A DNA stretch of 43,200 nucleotides from JAAZMI01 sp050942615. Its GTDB lineage: Bacteria; Bacillota; Dethiobacteria; DTU022; UBA8154. A program made the translations under genes and the position numbers. Shown here piece after piece: positions 25,984 through 34,440 of the stretch. Below the pieces are notes generated by a model, which saw only the letters and a list, made by a program, of their open reading frames with translations, did no database searches and had not been told where the DNA came from. Every line of letters starts with the position of its first letter. Position 1 is the stretch's first letter. Location of the stretch: NCBI GenBank assembly GCA_050942615.1, contig JBMNNQ010000008.1, forward strand, positions 1 through 43,200. Direction: 5' to 3'.

Positions 25984-26982
25984 TCAACATATCCGGGGCA
26001 GCAATTCCCCCCGGGGCAGCATAATTCTTCGGTAAGTCCCATACTCTGTCTCCGTATATACATAACCGGAGCCTGCCCTGACTTCACCTATAATCGCAGC
26101 GTTCCGGCCCATTTTGACCATGTGCAGTGCCCGAAGAACATCCTCTGCATAACGGCGGGGCACGGAAAAAAGGACAATACCTTCATTGGCTATATACAGC
26201 GGATCCATGCCTAGAATATCACAGGCTACAGCTACATCCGGGCGCACAGGCAGGGCCTGATCATAAATATAAATATCTGTGTCCGGGGTAACCCATTCGC
26301 ACAGGGTTGCCGCCACCCCTCCCCGCGTAGGATCACGCATGGCGTTGATTGCGCAATCTTCCTGCAACACCCTGTCAACAAGTGCGGCAACAGGTGCCAC
26401 GTCACTTTCTAGCGGTGGCCTAAAACCCATGTTTTCCCGTGCAGACATAATCGCCATCCCATGTGAGGCCATATACCCGCTGATGATAATTTTATCACCC
26501 GGTGCTATTTTTTGAACAAGCGGCTGTCTGCCGTTAAAAAACACGCCAACGCCCGCCGTGTTAATAAAAATACCGTCGGCTGCGCCTCCTTCAACCACTT
26601 TCGTGTCCCCGGTCACAATATATACACCGGCCTCCTTTGCCGTCGCTGCAATGGATCCCACAATCCGTTCCAGCACCTCAATTTTAAGCCCCGCTTCGAT
26701 GATCATGCCCACAGAGATATATTTGGGGCAGGCCCCGCTAACAGCCAAATCATTTACGGTGCCGCTGACACAAAGCCTTCCGATATCGCCTCCGGGAAAA
26801 AACAACGGTTTGATAACGTAACTGTCGGTGGTCATTGCTATTTTACTGCCCGCGCTGCAAATAGCCGAGTCCGTTAGGGGCTCCAAAATATTGTTTGCAT
26901 ACGCGGGCAAAAACACCTCCCTGACAAGCTCCCTGTAAGCCTCGCCGCCCGCACCGTGGGCAAGTGTTATCCTTTTTTGCAT
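25984..26982 (-). CDS. hypE: Hydrogenase maturation protein HypE
   Basis: A 332-residue carbamoyl dehydratase of the PurM/AIR-synthase family. It turns the carbamoyl group placed on its C-terminal cysteine by HypF into a thiocyanate, the source of the cyanide ligands of the NiFe site. The opening HGAGGEAYREL, the 'TVNDLAVSGACPKYIS' block and the required C-terminal PRIC are all present. The start is the ATG that overlaps the hypD stop as ATGA; the frame is open for 37 codons upstream but those overlap hypD. Confidence 0.96.
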   Translation of the reverse strand: MQKRITLAHGAGGEAYRELVREVFLPAYANNILEPLTDSAICSAGSKIAMTTDSYVIKPLFFPGGDIGRLCVSGTVNDLAVSGACPKYISVGMIIEAGLKIEVLERIVGSIAATAKEAGVYIVTGDTKVVEGGAADGIFINTAGVGVFFNGRQPLVQKIAPGDKIIISGYMASHGMAIMSARENMGFRPPLESDVAPVAALVDRVLQEDCAINAMRDPTRGGVAATLCEWVTPDTDIYIYDQALPVRPDVAVACDILGMDPLYIANEGIVLFSVPRRYAEDVLRALHMVKMGRNAAIIGEVRAGSGYVYTETEYGTYRRIMLPRGELLPRIC

Positions 26983-28058
26983 CACTGTTCCCTCCCTCCA
27001 TAACGGTAATATGCTGCACAGCTTCCCTCGGATGACACCATGCAGGCCCCCAAGGGGTTGTCCGGCGTGCAGGCCCGGCCAAAATTTATGCAATCTGTCG
27101 GTATGCTTTTACCACAAAGAATACGGGAACAAATACAACCTTTTATTGCGGCAGGATCCCTGATGTCAATATCAAACCGCAGCGTTGCGTCAAATTTTCG
27201 GTAGCGTTTCCTTAACCGCAGTCCGCTTCCCCTAATTTCCCCAAGCCCGCGCCAGAACGCATCACAGGGTTCAAAAACTTCAGCAAGAAGAAACAATGCT
27301 TTTTTATTCCCATATCTTGTCACTGCCCGGGGGTAGGTGTTCATACATTCCCTTTCCCCCCTGCGTAACAGATAGACAAGACAAAAAAGGGCAACCATAA
27401 TATCATAAACTTCAAAGCCGGCCACAGCGGCAGGCAACCCCAGTTCATCCGGAATAAAAGAAAAAGCCTCCGCACCAGTAATGGAGGCCACATGCCCGGG
27501 ACACAACAAGGCACTGATGCCGCTGCCGCCCTGCAAAAGCTGTTGGATAGCCCGGGGCATAGTCTTATGCACACATAATATAGAAAGATTTTGTATTCCG
27601 CTTTCCTCTGCAACCTCAAGCAATGCTGCTGAAAGTGGGGCTGTTGTTTCAAACCCAATGCCAAAATATACCACCTGACGGGAAGGGTTGTCCCGGGCAA
27701 TCCGTAAAGCGTCCAAAGGTGTTGTTATGATCCGTACGTCCCTTCCACGCTCATAAAGTGCATAAAGGCTTGCATCGCCACAGGGCACACGCATCATATC
27801 ACCAAAACAAGTAAAAATAACATCGTCCCTGTCAGCCAAGGAGATTGCTGCCGCAATATCCCGCTCTGATGTTACGCAGACAGGGCAGCCGGGACCTGAC
27901 AAAAGTCTGATGTTTTTCGGAAGCAGTTCCTGTATCCCATATTTACGTATGTTTGCCGTATGCGTGCCACAAACCTCCATAATGGTGGTCTTTCCCATGG
28001 CCGCTGCAAGTAAAGCTATGTTTTTTCCAAGCATTTCTATTCTATTTTTCATTTTCAT
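26982..28058 (-). CDS. hypD: Hydrogenase maturation protein HypD
   Basis: A 358-residue iron-sulfur scaffold on which Fe(CN)2CO is built, working with HypC and HypE. Seen: EVCGTHT near residue 30, GPGCPVCVT near 55, 'GFETTAPLS' near 135, the 'LCPGHVASITGA' region, and C-terminal cysteines that hold a [4Fe-4S] cluster ('GCICSRILCGK', 'NPLGACMVSSEGSCAAYY'). The start at MKMKNRIEML is chosen because it overlaps the hypC end by only 17 bases and has GGCGGG upstream. Confidence 0.96.
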   Translation of the reverse strand: MKMKNRIEMLGKNIALLAAAMGKTTIMEVCGTHTANIRKYGIQELLPKNIRLLSGPGCPVCVTSERDIAAAISLADRDDVIFTCFGDMMRVPCGDASLYALYERGRDVRIITTPLDALRIARDNPSRQVVYFGIGFETTAPLSAALLEVAEESGIQNLSILCVHKTMPRAIQQLLQGGSGISALLCPGHVASITGAEAFSFIPDELGLPAAVAGFEVYDIMVALFCLVYLLRRGERECMNTYPRAVTRYGNKKALFLLAEVFEPCDAFWRGLGEIRGSGLRLRKRYRKFDATLRFDIDIRDPAAIKGCICSRILCGKSIPTDCINFGRACTPDNPLGACMVSSEGSCAAYYRYGGREQ

Positions 28059-28275
28059 GCATCCCGCCCAGCGTTTCTGCAAGTAACCTGGCAAGTTCTT
28101 CACCGGCAGCCTGATCCAATATTTGAATCACAAAGCCGGCATGCACAAGGGCGTAATCGCCCACCTTTACATTTTCCACGAGCCTCAAACTTGCGCGCTG
28201 GTACAGGCGGCCATAGTCTATTTCTGCATACCCGTCACCAATACTGACAATTTTCCCCGGTATTGCCAGGCACAT
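28042..28275 (-). CDS. hypC: Hydrogenase maturation chaperone HypC
   Basis: A 77-residue protein beginning MCLAIPGKI, the family signature in which Cys2 is essential for carrying the iron-dicyano-carbonyl group with HypD and delivering it to the large subunit. The OB-fold pattern 'GDYALVHAGFVIQILD' follows. GGAGGTGGAGG lies just before the ATG. It lies in a longer open frame (up to 28650) whose extra upstream part belongs to another frame of hypF and is not used. Confidence 0.95.
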   Translation of the reverse strand: MCLAIPGKIVSIGDGYAEIDYGRLYQRASLRLVENVKVGDYALVHAGFVIQILDQAAGEELARLLAETLGGMHENEK

Positions 28276-28333
28276 CTCCTCCACCTCCGCAAATCGATGG
28301 TGCTGCCCAACCGGAACAATATACTGCTTCTTT

Positions 28334-30583
28334 TTATCCTGCAAACAACCGCGCCGCCGCCGCAGCCTGGCCATATGATATTCCACCGTCATTTGCCGGT
28401 ACCTTTTCATTGGCATAAACGGTAAATCCATTTTCCCGCAGTCTGGCAATTCCCTGTTCGAGAAGATACATATTCTGGAAAACGCCCCCCGACAGGACAA
28501 CCCTTTTGCCTCCATATTGCTTTTTGGCCCGAACAGCAACATCCACCAACAATTGCACCACGGCCCGGTGAAACCTGGCGGATATAACACCGCTGCTGCA
28601 ACCTTTCCCGACATCGCGCACGATATTACAAACCAGCCGGCGCCAGTCAAAGATCATCGTCTTGCCCTCCCGGGCAAGATCAAAGCGGTAGCTTCCCTTT
28701 GCCGTATCGTCCCGAACCTGTTCCAGATCAACCGCCGCCTGCCCTTCGTACGCTGCAAAGGATCTTACCCCGGCAAGTGCCGCAACAGCATCAAAGAGCC
28801 GCCCTGCACCCGAAGTCGGGGGTGAATTTATGCCCCGTTCATATGCACGTAGTAAAAAGTCTGCCCGGTCGCCATAATCCCTAAAAAAATACCTGGCCGC
28901 AGCCCCTCCACAAGCAATGTATACCATCGCCAAAGCCATCCGCCATGGCTCCCGAATGGCAGCCTCCCCGCCCAAAAGCGGTGCGTAAAGCAGATGCCCG
29001 ATCCGGTCGGTTCTGGCAATATTTCCCCACAGCGCTTCACCCCCCCAAAGGGCGCCGTCCCCCCCATAACCGGTACCGTCAAATATTAGCCCGGTAGCAT
29101 TTTCTTCAAGATCGTGTTCGGCCAGAACAGAGGCAAAATGGGCATGGTGATGTTGGATATCATATATGGGGAGTTTATTTAGAAAACGTGCTGCATACCT
29201 TGAGGAAAGATAATCAGGATGCAGATCGCGAACAATAATATCCGGCTCCGCATCAAACAGCCGCATGTATGATTCTATTTCCGCCCTATAAAATTTTTCA
29301 GTATCCATATCGTCCAGATCCCCTATGTGCCCGCTCAAGAATGCATTTTCCCCTTTTGCCAGACAAAACGTATTTTTTTGCTGCGCCCCCAGTGCCAGTA
29401 TTACTTTGCTGTTGCCTTTCAGGTTCACCGGTTCCGGGGCATACCCCCGTGCCCGCCTGATCAACCTGGTTTTACCCGATACCACCATGCAAACGCTGTC
29501 ATCCACCCTGCGAACAATTGCCCGGTTATGCGTCAAAACAGCATCTGCCATACCAAAAAGAAGGTCCATTGCCGCACCGTCTTCATAAACCATGGGGCGG
29601 TCGGAAATATTGGCACTTGTCATGACCAAAGCAGCACTGTTTTCCAGGAGGATACAATGCAGGGGCGTATAGGGAAGCATCACCCCCAGCCTGTTATTAC
29701 CGGGTGCAGTTCCCGCTGCAATCCCGCAGCTTTCCTTTTTCCTGAGGAGCACAATTGGTTTCCTTGCACAAAGAAGCGCAGTTTCCTCTGCAGCATCCAC
29801 AGTACAAAAATGTTTGACTGTGTCAAGATCACGCATCATCACAGCAAAAGGCCTAGCATCGCGCAACTTGTTTTTCCTTAACCTGGCAACAGCAGCATTG
29901 TTTTGGGCATCACATGCCAGATGATAACCACCCAGGCCTTTAACAGCAATAATACCGCCTTTGCGGATGCATTCATCAAACAATACCAGGGGATCCCCGG
30001 ACAGTTTTTCCCCTGCCTTCCAAAAATAAAGTTCCGGCCCGCAAGCTGGACAGGCGTTGGGCTGTGCATGAAACCGCCTGTTAAAAGGATCTTCATATTC
30101 ATGCCGGCAAGCAGCACATTGCCTAAATCCGGACATTGAAGTATTTTTACGATCATAGGGTATTTCATGAATAATAGTAAAACGTGGCCCACAATCCGTA
30201 CAGTTGGTAAAAGCATAGCGGTAGCGCCTGTCGTTTTTATCGGCAACCTCTTTCGCGCAGGCTTCACATACCCCAATATCAGGCGAAATAAGGGTGTTAT
30301 TTTCACCACAGCTGCTGGCTACAATAATAAAATCCGTATCCCCCTTTGGGGAAAGCTTTTCAGCACGGATATCCTTTATTCTGGCCAGTGCAGGCTGGTG
30401 ATGCTCCAACATGTTCATAAAATGATTGCAGGCAGCATCCTCACCCTCTATTTCAGCATAGACCCCTTCCGGGGTATTGCTTACATACCCACCCAGTAAA
30501 AGCGATTTGGCGAGCCTGAACACATACGGCCGGAAGCCTACCCCCTGAACAATACCTTTTATTGTCAGCGCATAGCGAATCAT
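28334..30583 (-). CDS. hypF: Hydrogenase maturation protein HypF
   Basis: A 749-residue carbamoyltransferase that activates carbamoyl phosphate and loads the HypE cysteine. Domains in order: acylphosphatase (1-90, with 'GIVQGVGFRPYV'), two zinc fingers with paired C-x2-C motifs (about 108-190, CEAC, CTDC, CAAC, CPAC), a YrdC-like nucleotide-binding domain (about 200-385), and a Kae1-like domain (about 390-745) with the HHHAHFASVLAEH metal-binding motif and the GGVFQN block. Its ATG overlaps the hypB stop as ATGA. Confidence 0.96.
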   Translation of the reverse strand: MIRYALTIKGIVQGVGFRPYVFRLAKSLLLGGYVSNTPEGVYAEIEGEDAACNHFMNMLEHHQPALARIKDIRAEKLSPKGDTDFIIVASSCGENNTLISPDIGVCEACAKEVADKNDRRYRYAFTNCTDCGPRFTIIHEIPYDRKNTSMSGFRQCAACRHEYEDPFNRRFHAQPNACPACGPELYFWKAGEKLSGDPLVLFDECIRKGGIIAVKGLGGYHLACDAQNNAAVARLRKNKLRDARPFAVMMRDLDTVKHFCTVDAAEETALLCARKPIVLLRKKESCGIAAGTAPGNNRLGVMLPYTPLHCILLENSAALVMTSANISDRPMVYEDGAAMDLLFGMADAVLTHNRAIVRRVDDSVCMVVSGKTRLIRRARGYAPEPVNLKGNSKVILALGAQQKNTFCLAKGENAFLSGHIGDLDDMDTEKFYRAEIESYMRLFDAEPDIIVRDLHPDYLSSRYAARFLNKLPIYDIQHHHAHFASVLAEHDLEENATGLIFDGTGYGGDGALWGGEALWGNIARTDRIGHLLYAPLLGGEAAIREPWRMALAMVYIACGGAAARYFFRDYGDRADFLLRAYERGINSPPTSGAGRLFDAVAALAGVRSFAAYEGQAAVDLEQVRDDTAKGSYRFDLAREGKTMIFDWRRLVCNIVRDVGKGCSSGVISARFHRAVVQLLVDVAVRAKKQYGGKRVVLSGGVFQNMYLLEQGIARLRENGFTVYANEKVPANDGGISYGQAAAAARLFAG

Positions 30584-31245
30584 TTTTTCTGTTTTTTCCC
30601 AACCTGTTCCAATACAAATTCAACTAGGTTTCCCGCTTCAAACAACCCGTCCTTTTTCCCTGTTTCAAATACAACCACCTTGGGGTTTATTTCTGCAATA
30701 TAGCCTTTCATCACCTCGACTTTCACATCAACATAAGGTAGCAAATCTGTTTTGGTAACCACAGCAGTATCTGCATTCAAAAATGCTGTAGGGTATTTAA
30801 CCGGCTTGTCCTCCCCTTCTGTAACACTTAAAATAACCATGCGCAAATCCTCACCCAGATCAAAAGCCGCCGGGCAGATCAGATTTCCCACATTTTCAAT
30901 TATTAAAAGATCCAGCGCGGCTAAATTTAACTGCTGCAGCTGGTTTTCGATCATTTTTGCATCCAGGTGGCACCCGCCGTCAGTATTTATCTGCAGGGCC
31001 GTAACACCGGTTTTCTCGATGCGCAGCGCATCATTTTCTGTCGCCAGATCGCCTTCAATTACAGCTGTCCGTAAATGCCTGCCCAGAGTGGGTAATATGT
31101 TCTCCAATAAGGTTGTTTTGCCCGCGCCGGGCGACCCCATAATATTAATCACATACAGGTTATTTGCTTTAAATATATTTCTGTTTTCCGCTGCAACCAG
31201 CTTGTTTAAGGCGTTCAAGTCCTGCTTAATATTCAGCCTGGTCAT
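30580..31245 (-). CDS. hypB: Hydrogenase nickel-insertion GTPase HypB
   Basis: A 221-residue SIMIBI-class GTPase that drives nickel delivery to the large subunit together with HypA. Walker A GSPGAGKTTLLE is at about residues 37-48, 'EGDLATENDA' follows, CHLD near 92 is the metal site between subunits, and 'TKTDLLPYVD' is the guanine-specificity region. There is no histidine-rich nickel-storage tail at the N-terminus and no high-affinity CxxCGC motif. It follows hypA by three bases. Confidence 0.95.
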   Translation of the reverse strand: MTRLNIKQDLNALNKLVAAENRNIFKANNLYVINIMGSPGAGKTTLLENILPTLGRHLRTAVIEGDLATENDALRIEKTGVTALQINTDGGCHLDAKMIENQLQQLNLAALDLLIIENVGNLICPAAFDLGEDLRMVILSVTEGEDKPVKYPTAFLNADTAVVTKTDLLPYVDVKVEVMKGYIAEINPKVVVFETGKKDGLFEAGNLVEFVLEQVGKKQKK

Positions 31246-31248
31246 CTT

Positions 31249-31617
31249 TTACTTTCCCCCGCAGTCCAAATTTTTTTCTTCACAGTCGATGCTATCTATG
31301 TATACTTCTTCACCCCCGATAATTGCAAAAGCCTTGCTTTGACATGCAGGACAAACAATTGGAAATCCAACCGCCTCATATTCATAGCCACATAAATCAC
31401 AACGGGCCCTGGCAGGCAAATAATTAATTTCAAGCACCGCCCCCTTCATAATCCCCTCCTGCGTCAGCGCTTTAAAGGCAAACACAAGCGCATCCGGCAA
31501 AACGTTGGCAAATTTACCCACAGAAATAGCCACCCGCCTCACCCGCGCCACAGCATGCTCCTCGGCAACCTGCGTTACGGTCGCCATTAAATTCTGCATC
31601 AGTGCCGTTTCGTGCAT
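31249..31617 (-). CDS. hypA: Hydrogenase nickel-insertion protein HypA
   Basis: A 122-residue nickel metallochaperone. The N-terminal MHE supplies the nickel ligand His2, and a zinc domain with CDLCG and CPACQ motifs lies at about residues 73-95. It begins the hypABFCDE operon, with GGAGG five bases before the ATG. The predicted promoter lies about 130 bases upstream. Confidence 0.95.
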   Translation of the reverse strand: MHETALMQNLMATVTQVAEEHAVARVRRVAISVGKFANVLPDALVFAFKALTQEGIMKGAVLEINYLPARARCDLCGYEYEAVGFPIVCPACQSKAFAIIGGEEVYIDSIDCEEKNLDCGGK

Positions 31618-31731
31618 ATTCGCCTCCTCCCCTTCAAAACAGTGTCTACATCACCTTGGAAACCAGGGCCAAACAGACACCTTCATCCAATAATATAACC
31701 CCTTGCCAGTGTTCATAGTTAGTTTAAATTT

Positions 31732-31763
31732 CCTGAATATAACCTAACAAAATAATATTCAGG
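31732..31763. promoter_or_regulatory. Inverted repeat (possible operator) of the hyp operon
   Basis: A perfect 9-bp inverted repeat, CCTGAATAT and ATATTCAGG, with a 14-base centre. One arm directly abuts the -35 hexamer TTGACA (31764-31769) of the hyp promoter and the repeat spans the -10 region, so a bound protein would block RNA polymerase. It could also be chance; no second copy was found near the hydrogenase promoter. Confidence 0.5.
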
Positions 31764-31769
31764 TGTCAA
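31741..31769 (-). promoter_or_regulatory. Probable promoter of the hypABFCDE operon
   Basis: TTGACA at 31764-31769 on the minus strand with a 17-base spacer to TAGGTT (weak -10), or a 22-base gap to TATATT. The -35 is a perfect match; the -10 is ambiguous, which would fit a promoter that needs an activator. Confidence 0.5.
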
Positions 31770-31805
31770 GATCCCCAGTCGGCCCCCCTTTTATAAAGAA
31801 AATTT

Positions 31806-31876
31806 AAAGCCACTCCCGGGGGGCTTTATAGATTTTTGTTTACAAACAGAAAGCCACGTTTTTTATAGAACGTGGC
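31806..31876 (-). terminator. Possible terminators after the tautomerase gene
   Basis: Two hairpins lie in the gap 31770-31998 on the minus strand: GCCACGTT/AACGTGGC (31853-31876) followed by TTTCTGTTTG, and AAAGCC/GGCTTT (31806-31827) followed by AAATTTTCTTT. Either could end the tautomerase transcript before the hyp promoter. The rest of the gap shows no gene. Confidence 0.5.
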
Positions 31877-31998
31877 CCTTGTGATTTTGCCTGAAACAGG
31901 CTATGATTTGATGTACCGCTTTTTAATTAGCAGCCGCTCCGGGCTCGGCAGCACACCCCGTGCAAAACCTTTTGTAAAACAAATTACCATATGGAAAC

Positions 31999-32193
31999 TT
32001 ATTGATCTTTAAACCTGTCTTCTAAAAGTTTCCCGCCCACTCCTACATCCTCCGGGCCGCTGTTTCTTAAGTAAACAACAAAAGCTTCTTCTTCAATCCC
32101 GGTAAGTTCACTGGCTTTTTTTGTAAAAGAACTGATTAGCTCTCTTTTTTTATTTTTATCCAGTTCCGGTCCATAAAAAAATATCGTCGGCAT
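31999..32193 (-). CDS. 4-Oxalocrotonate tautomerase family protein
   Basis: A 64-residue protein. The start at MPTIFF is chosen since removal of Met exposes Pro1, the catalytic base of the tautomerase superfamily, and AAGGGGGTG lies directly upstream; a start six codons earlier would bury this proline. The strand-helix pattern (PTIFFYGPELDKNKKRELIS, then a second strand 'EAFVVYLRN') fits the small 4-OT-type subunit. The substrate is unknown. It appears to be transcribed by itself. Confidence 0.75.
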   Translation of the reverse strand: MPTIFFYGPELDKNKKRELISSFTKKASELTGIEEEAFVVYLRNSGPEDVGVGGKLLEDRFKDQ

Positions 32194-32240
32194 GGTTTCA
32201 CCCCCTTCCATGCAGGTATACGGTGTCCGGCCCTCATTTT

Positions 32241-32270
32241 ATTATATCAAATATTTAAAAATATTGAAAA
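32241..32270 (-). promoter_or_regulatory. Promoter of the tautomerase gene
   Basis: A perfect -10 TATAAT at 32241-32246 with a weak -35 TTTTCA 18 bases upstream, 47 bases before the start codon. The surrounding region is AT-rich. Confidence 0.5.
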
Positions 32271-32335
32271 CTGCCTCGGCATGCTAAAAGCCAAAAAGAA
32301 ATCCAGCCCTGTCTAAGGTTGCCTGCATAGCATAT

Positions 32336-33274
32336 TTAATCTAAAAATATTTTTTCGATCACCCGCGGCAGGGGACTGTAATAACTGGTCCCCATTTTCT
32401 TGGTGGTTTGTGTGCCATCAAAACCGTCTACTACCAACCAGGATTTTACTGTAACACTGTCTGCACCGGAGGTAATAATTTTTTCCTCCCCTGGGATCAA
32501 ATTGGGATTGTTACGGTAAACAGTGGGCCTTTTTTGCCAGTTAAGGAGTTCATGCCGCCAGGTAACCCGCGGCGGGGCTGTGCTGCCATACATTGCTATT
32601 GTCAAGGTGTCTTCCCCGGTACCGGACCAGATCACCAGGGGATGTTCAGTATTGTTTCTAAAAGAAAAATCCTGCATGGCATAGACTATAGCCGCATCCT
32701 GACCCGGTAAAACATAAGGCACCAGCATGTTGTGGGGGTGCCTTTCCAAAACCTCCATATTTGCCAAAACAGCGGTGTTATAAAGGGTTGTAGCAATTTT
32801 GCACACACCACCGCCTACCATCTTTACAACATTGCCTCCACTATAGGCCGGCCCTTCCTGGAACCCCCGTTCCCTGGAATAGGGTCCGACAGCCCCGTTA
32901 AGGGAAAAACGTTCACCGGGTGCAACAACTTTTCCTGCCAACAGTTTTGCTGCCAGGTCCACGTTGGATTTTTCCCCGGGCGGAAGATCCGGTATAAAAA
33001 TTTTATAGGCTGCCAAGCGCATGATGGCCCCTTGCTGCCCACATAAGCGCAAAAAAGGGCGCTCCTCTTCCCAATTTAAAACTTCGTTTTCCAGCTTGCC
33101 GCAGGGGCTGGAAAAAATGTTGTCCTTCAGTTGGGACAACAAGTCCTCAAAGGTGTCGCTGTGAACATTTATCTTGCCGGCGGGAAAAAATATACAGTAA
33201 ATGCAGCCTGTTAAAATCAAGGCCATGCCTAAAAATACTGCAATATAAACAGATTTCCCGGTAACTGTTTTCAT
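32336..33274 (-). CDS. VanW family protein, membrane-anchored
   Basis: A 312-residue protein. Residues 10-30 are a hydrophobic signal anchor ('AVFLGMALILTGCIYCIFF', with cysteines that could make it a lipoprotein). The VanW domain is at about 120-250, with the marks 'FSLNGAVGPYSRERGFQEGPAYSGG', 'GGGVCKIATTLYN' and 'HPHNMLVPYVLPGQDAA'. The last part looks like a beta-rich tail. VanW proteins are found next to vancomycin resistance genes but are mostly of unknown role; here no resistance genes are near. It has AAAAGGGTGAG before the ATG. Confidence 0.88.
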   Translation of the reverse strand: MKTVTGKSVYIAVFLGMALILTGCIYCIFFPAGKINVHSDTFEDLLSQLKDNIFSSPCGKLENEVLNWEEERPFLRLCGQQGAIMRLAAYKIFIPDLPPGEKSNVDLAAKLLAGKVVAPGERFSLNGAVGPYSRERGFQEGPAYSGGNVVKMVGGGVCKIATTLYNTAVLANMEVLERHPHNMLVPYVLPGQDAAIVYAMQDFSFRNNTEHPLVIWSGTGEDTLTIAMYGSTAPPRVTWRHELLNWQKRPTVYRNNPNLIPGEEKIITSGADSVTVKSWLVVDGFDGTQTTKKMGTSYYSPLPRVIEKIFLD

Positions 33275-33514
33275 TTGCTCACCCTTTTATTTTTCCTAAA
33301 AAACTTATTCTGTTAAATCATTATTCAAGCGCCCCCCCTTTGATGTTAAAATTTTACAGCCCTGCCGGGCACCCCAAAAAACAGAAGTTTTTCCTGAACA
33401 ACCCACAACCTTGCTATACCCTGAAAGCGGCGTTTGTGCCTGACCAGTCATGCCCTGATCCCGGTTTCCACTGTATAAAACGGACATAACCCCGGCCACC
33501 CCGGTTAAGGTTGT
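33275..33514. other. Intergenic region between vanW-like gene and SleB unit
   Basis: About 240 bases between two divergent genes. The minus-strand promoter for the VanW-family gene should lie here (TATAAAA-like strings at 33473-33479, not convincing). I see no other gene, and a minus-strand frame of 88 codons crossing it has no support. Confidence 0.4.
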
Positions 33515-33543
33515 TTGCACACCCCGCTTTCCTTTGCTATAAT
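33515..33543 (+). promoter_or_regulatory. Promoter of the SleB-like gene
   Basis: TTGCAC and a perfect TATAAT, 17 bases apart, on the plus strand. Transcription should start at about 33550, at the beginning of the riboswitch. Confidence 0.8.
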
Positions 33544-33549
33544 GCAACG

Positions 33550-33682
33550 CAGATTGAAAGACACACAACATTACAGCCGAATCCCCGTTATGGGGTACGG
33601 AGGAACCATGTTCAGGGGTGAAACTTTTAGTGGGGCCTGTAATCCCCCGGCCCTAACCCGCCAGCTAACTCCGGAGGCAAAG
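33550..33682 (+). promoter_or_regulatory. Cyclic di-AMP riboswitch (ydaO-yuaA)
   Basis: The leader has the conserved strings of the ydaO motif in order: GCCGAATCC at about 33576, GGTACGGAGGAACC at about 33594, CAGGGGTGAAAC near 33612, and CCCTAACCCG then GTCAGCTAAC-like CCAGCTAACTCCGGAGGC at the end. These are the signature bases of the c-di-AMP-sensing RNA, which is commonly found in front of wall-hydrolase genes in Clostridia and shuts them off when c-di-AMP is high. Confidence 0.85.
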
Positions 33683-33693
33683 GAGGGATCACA

Positions 33694-34305
33694 TTGCAAA
33701 AATTTCTGGCTATATTCTTGTGTTTTTCCTTTCTGCTTGGAAGCCCCGCCGAAGCGGCAATTTTTAATGGCCAAAACACCGGGGGTACCAGGACAAAAGC
33801 AAAAGCGGGCTTAATAACCGTAGCCCCAAAAAACGTCCACCAAAAAACAGGTTCAAAGGAGGGTGGCAAGAAGGGTAATAATAGCAATAAAAAAGCTGTC
33901 AAAACCAAAAATAATAACAAAAATCTAGAAACAGGGCGCTGTTCCCCTGCTGATTTGGAACTGTTGGCACGTCTGGTGCATGCAGAGGCCCAAGGTGAAC
34001 CTTACGAAGGGCAGGTAGCTGTAGCAGCAACAGTTTTAAACAGAACAGAAGATCCTTACTACCCTGACACAATAACAGAAGTTATCTATGCATATGATCA
34101 CGGCTACCAATATTGCCCGGTGCGCAACGGGGCAATAAACAACCCCGCTGATAAACAGGCCTGGGATGCGGTTGGAGAGGCCCTTGCAGGAAGGGATCCC
34201 ACTGACGGCGCCTTGTCCTTTTACAACCCTGCGCAAACGGACAACGCCTGGATCCGCAGCAGACCGCACCTAAAGGGCATTGGAAACCATGTGTTTGTAA
34301 AATAA
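33694..34305 (+). CDS. Cell wall hydrolase, SleB/CwlJ family
   Basis: A 203-residue secreted protein. Residues 1-21 are a signal peptide with a hydrophobic core and an AEA-type cut site. A basic, low-complexity linker (about 30-85, rich in Lys, Asn and Gly) follows, then the SleB-type hydrolase_2 domain (about 87-203) with 'LLARLVHAEAQGEPYEGQVAVAATVLNR' containing the catalytic glutamate, and the terminal 'IGNHVF' block. It starts with TTG, seven bases after AGGAGGG. Expression is predicted to be set by the c-di-AMP riboswitch. Confidence 0.9.
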   Translation: MQKFLAIFLCFSFLLGSPAEAAIFNGQNTGGTRTKAKAGLITVAPKNVHQKTGSKEGGKKGNNSNKKAVKTKNNNKNLETGRCSPADLELLARLVHAEAQGEPYEGQVAVAATVLNRTEDPYYPDTITEVIYAYDHGYQYCPVRNGAINNPADKQAWDAVGEALAGRDPTDGALSFYNPAQTDNAWIRSRPHLKGIGNHVFVK

Positions 34306-34330
34306 AAAGGTATACAGGCCAAATTTCGAA

Positions 34331-34357
34331 GGGGGCCGGTACAACATACCGGCCCCC
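34331..34357 (+). terminator. Terminator after the SleB-like gene
   Basis: An 11-bp perfect GC-rich hairpin (GGGGGCCGGTA with TACCGGCCCCC, five-base loop) followed by TTTATATTTT on the plus strand, 25 bases beyond the SleB-like stop. Confidence 0.9.
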
Positions 34358-34440
34358 TTTATATTTTCTATACCCCTGGGGGGGGAAATAAGCTATTTTC
34401 TAGAACCAGTCGTGTAGAAATTACTGACCGGATATTTTTA

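Noticed and set aside
28276..28650. Extended N-terminus for hypC, giving a 202-codon frame
   Set aside because: The extra part overlaps the end of hypF in another frame, and MCLAIPGKI is the true HypC start with a good ribosome site.
33305..33571. An 88-codon minus-strand frame upstream of the VanW-family gene
   Set aside because: It crosses the plus-strand promoter and riboswitch, has no ribosome site and no recognisable sequence.
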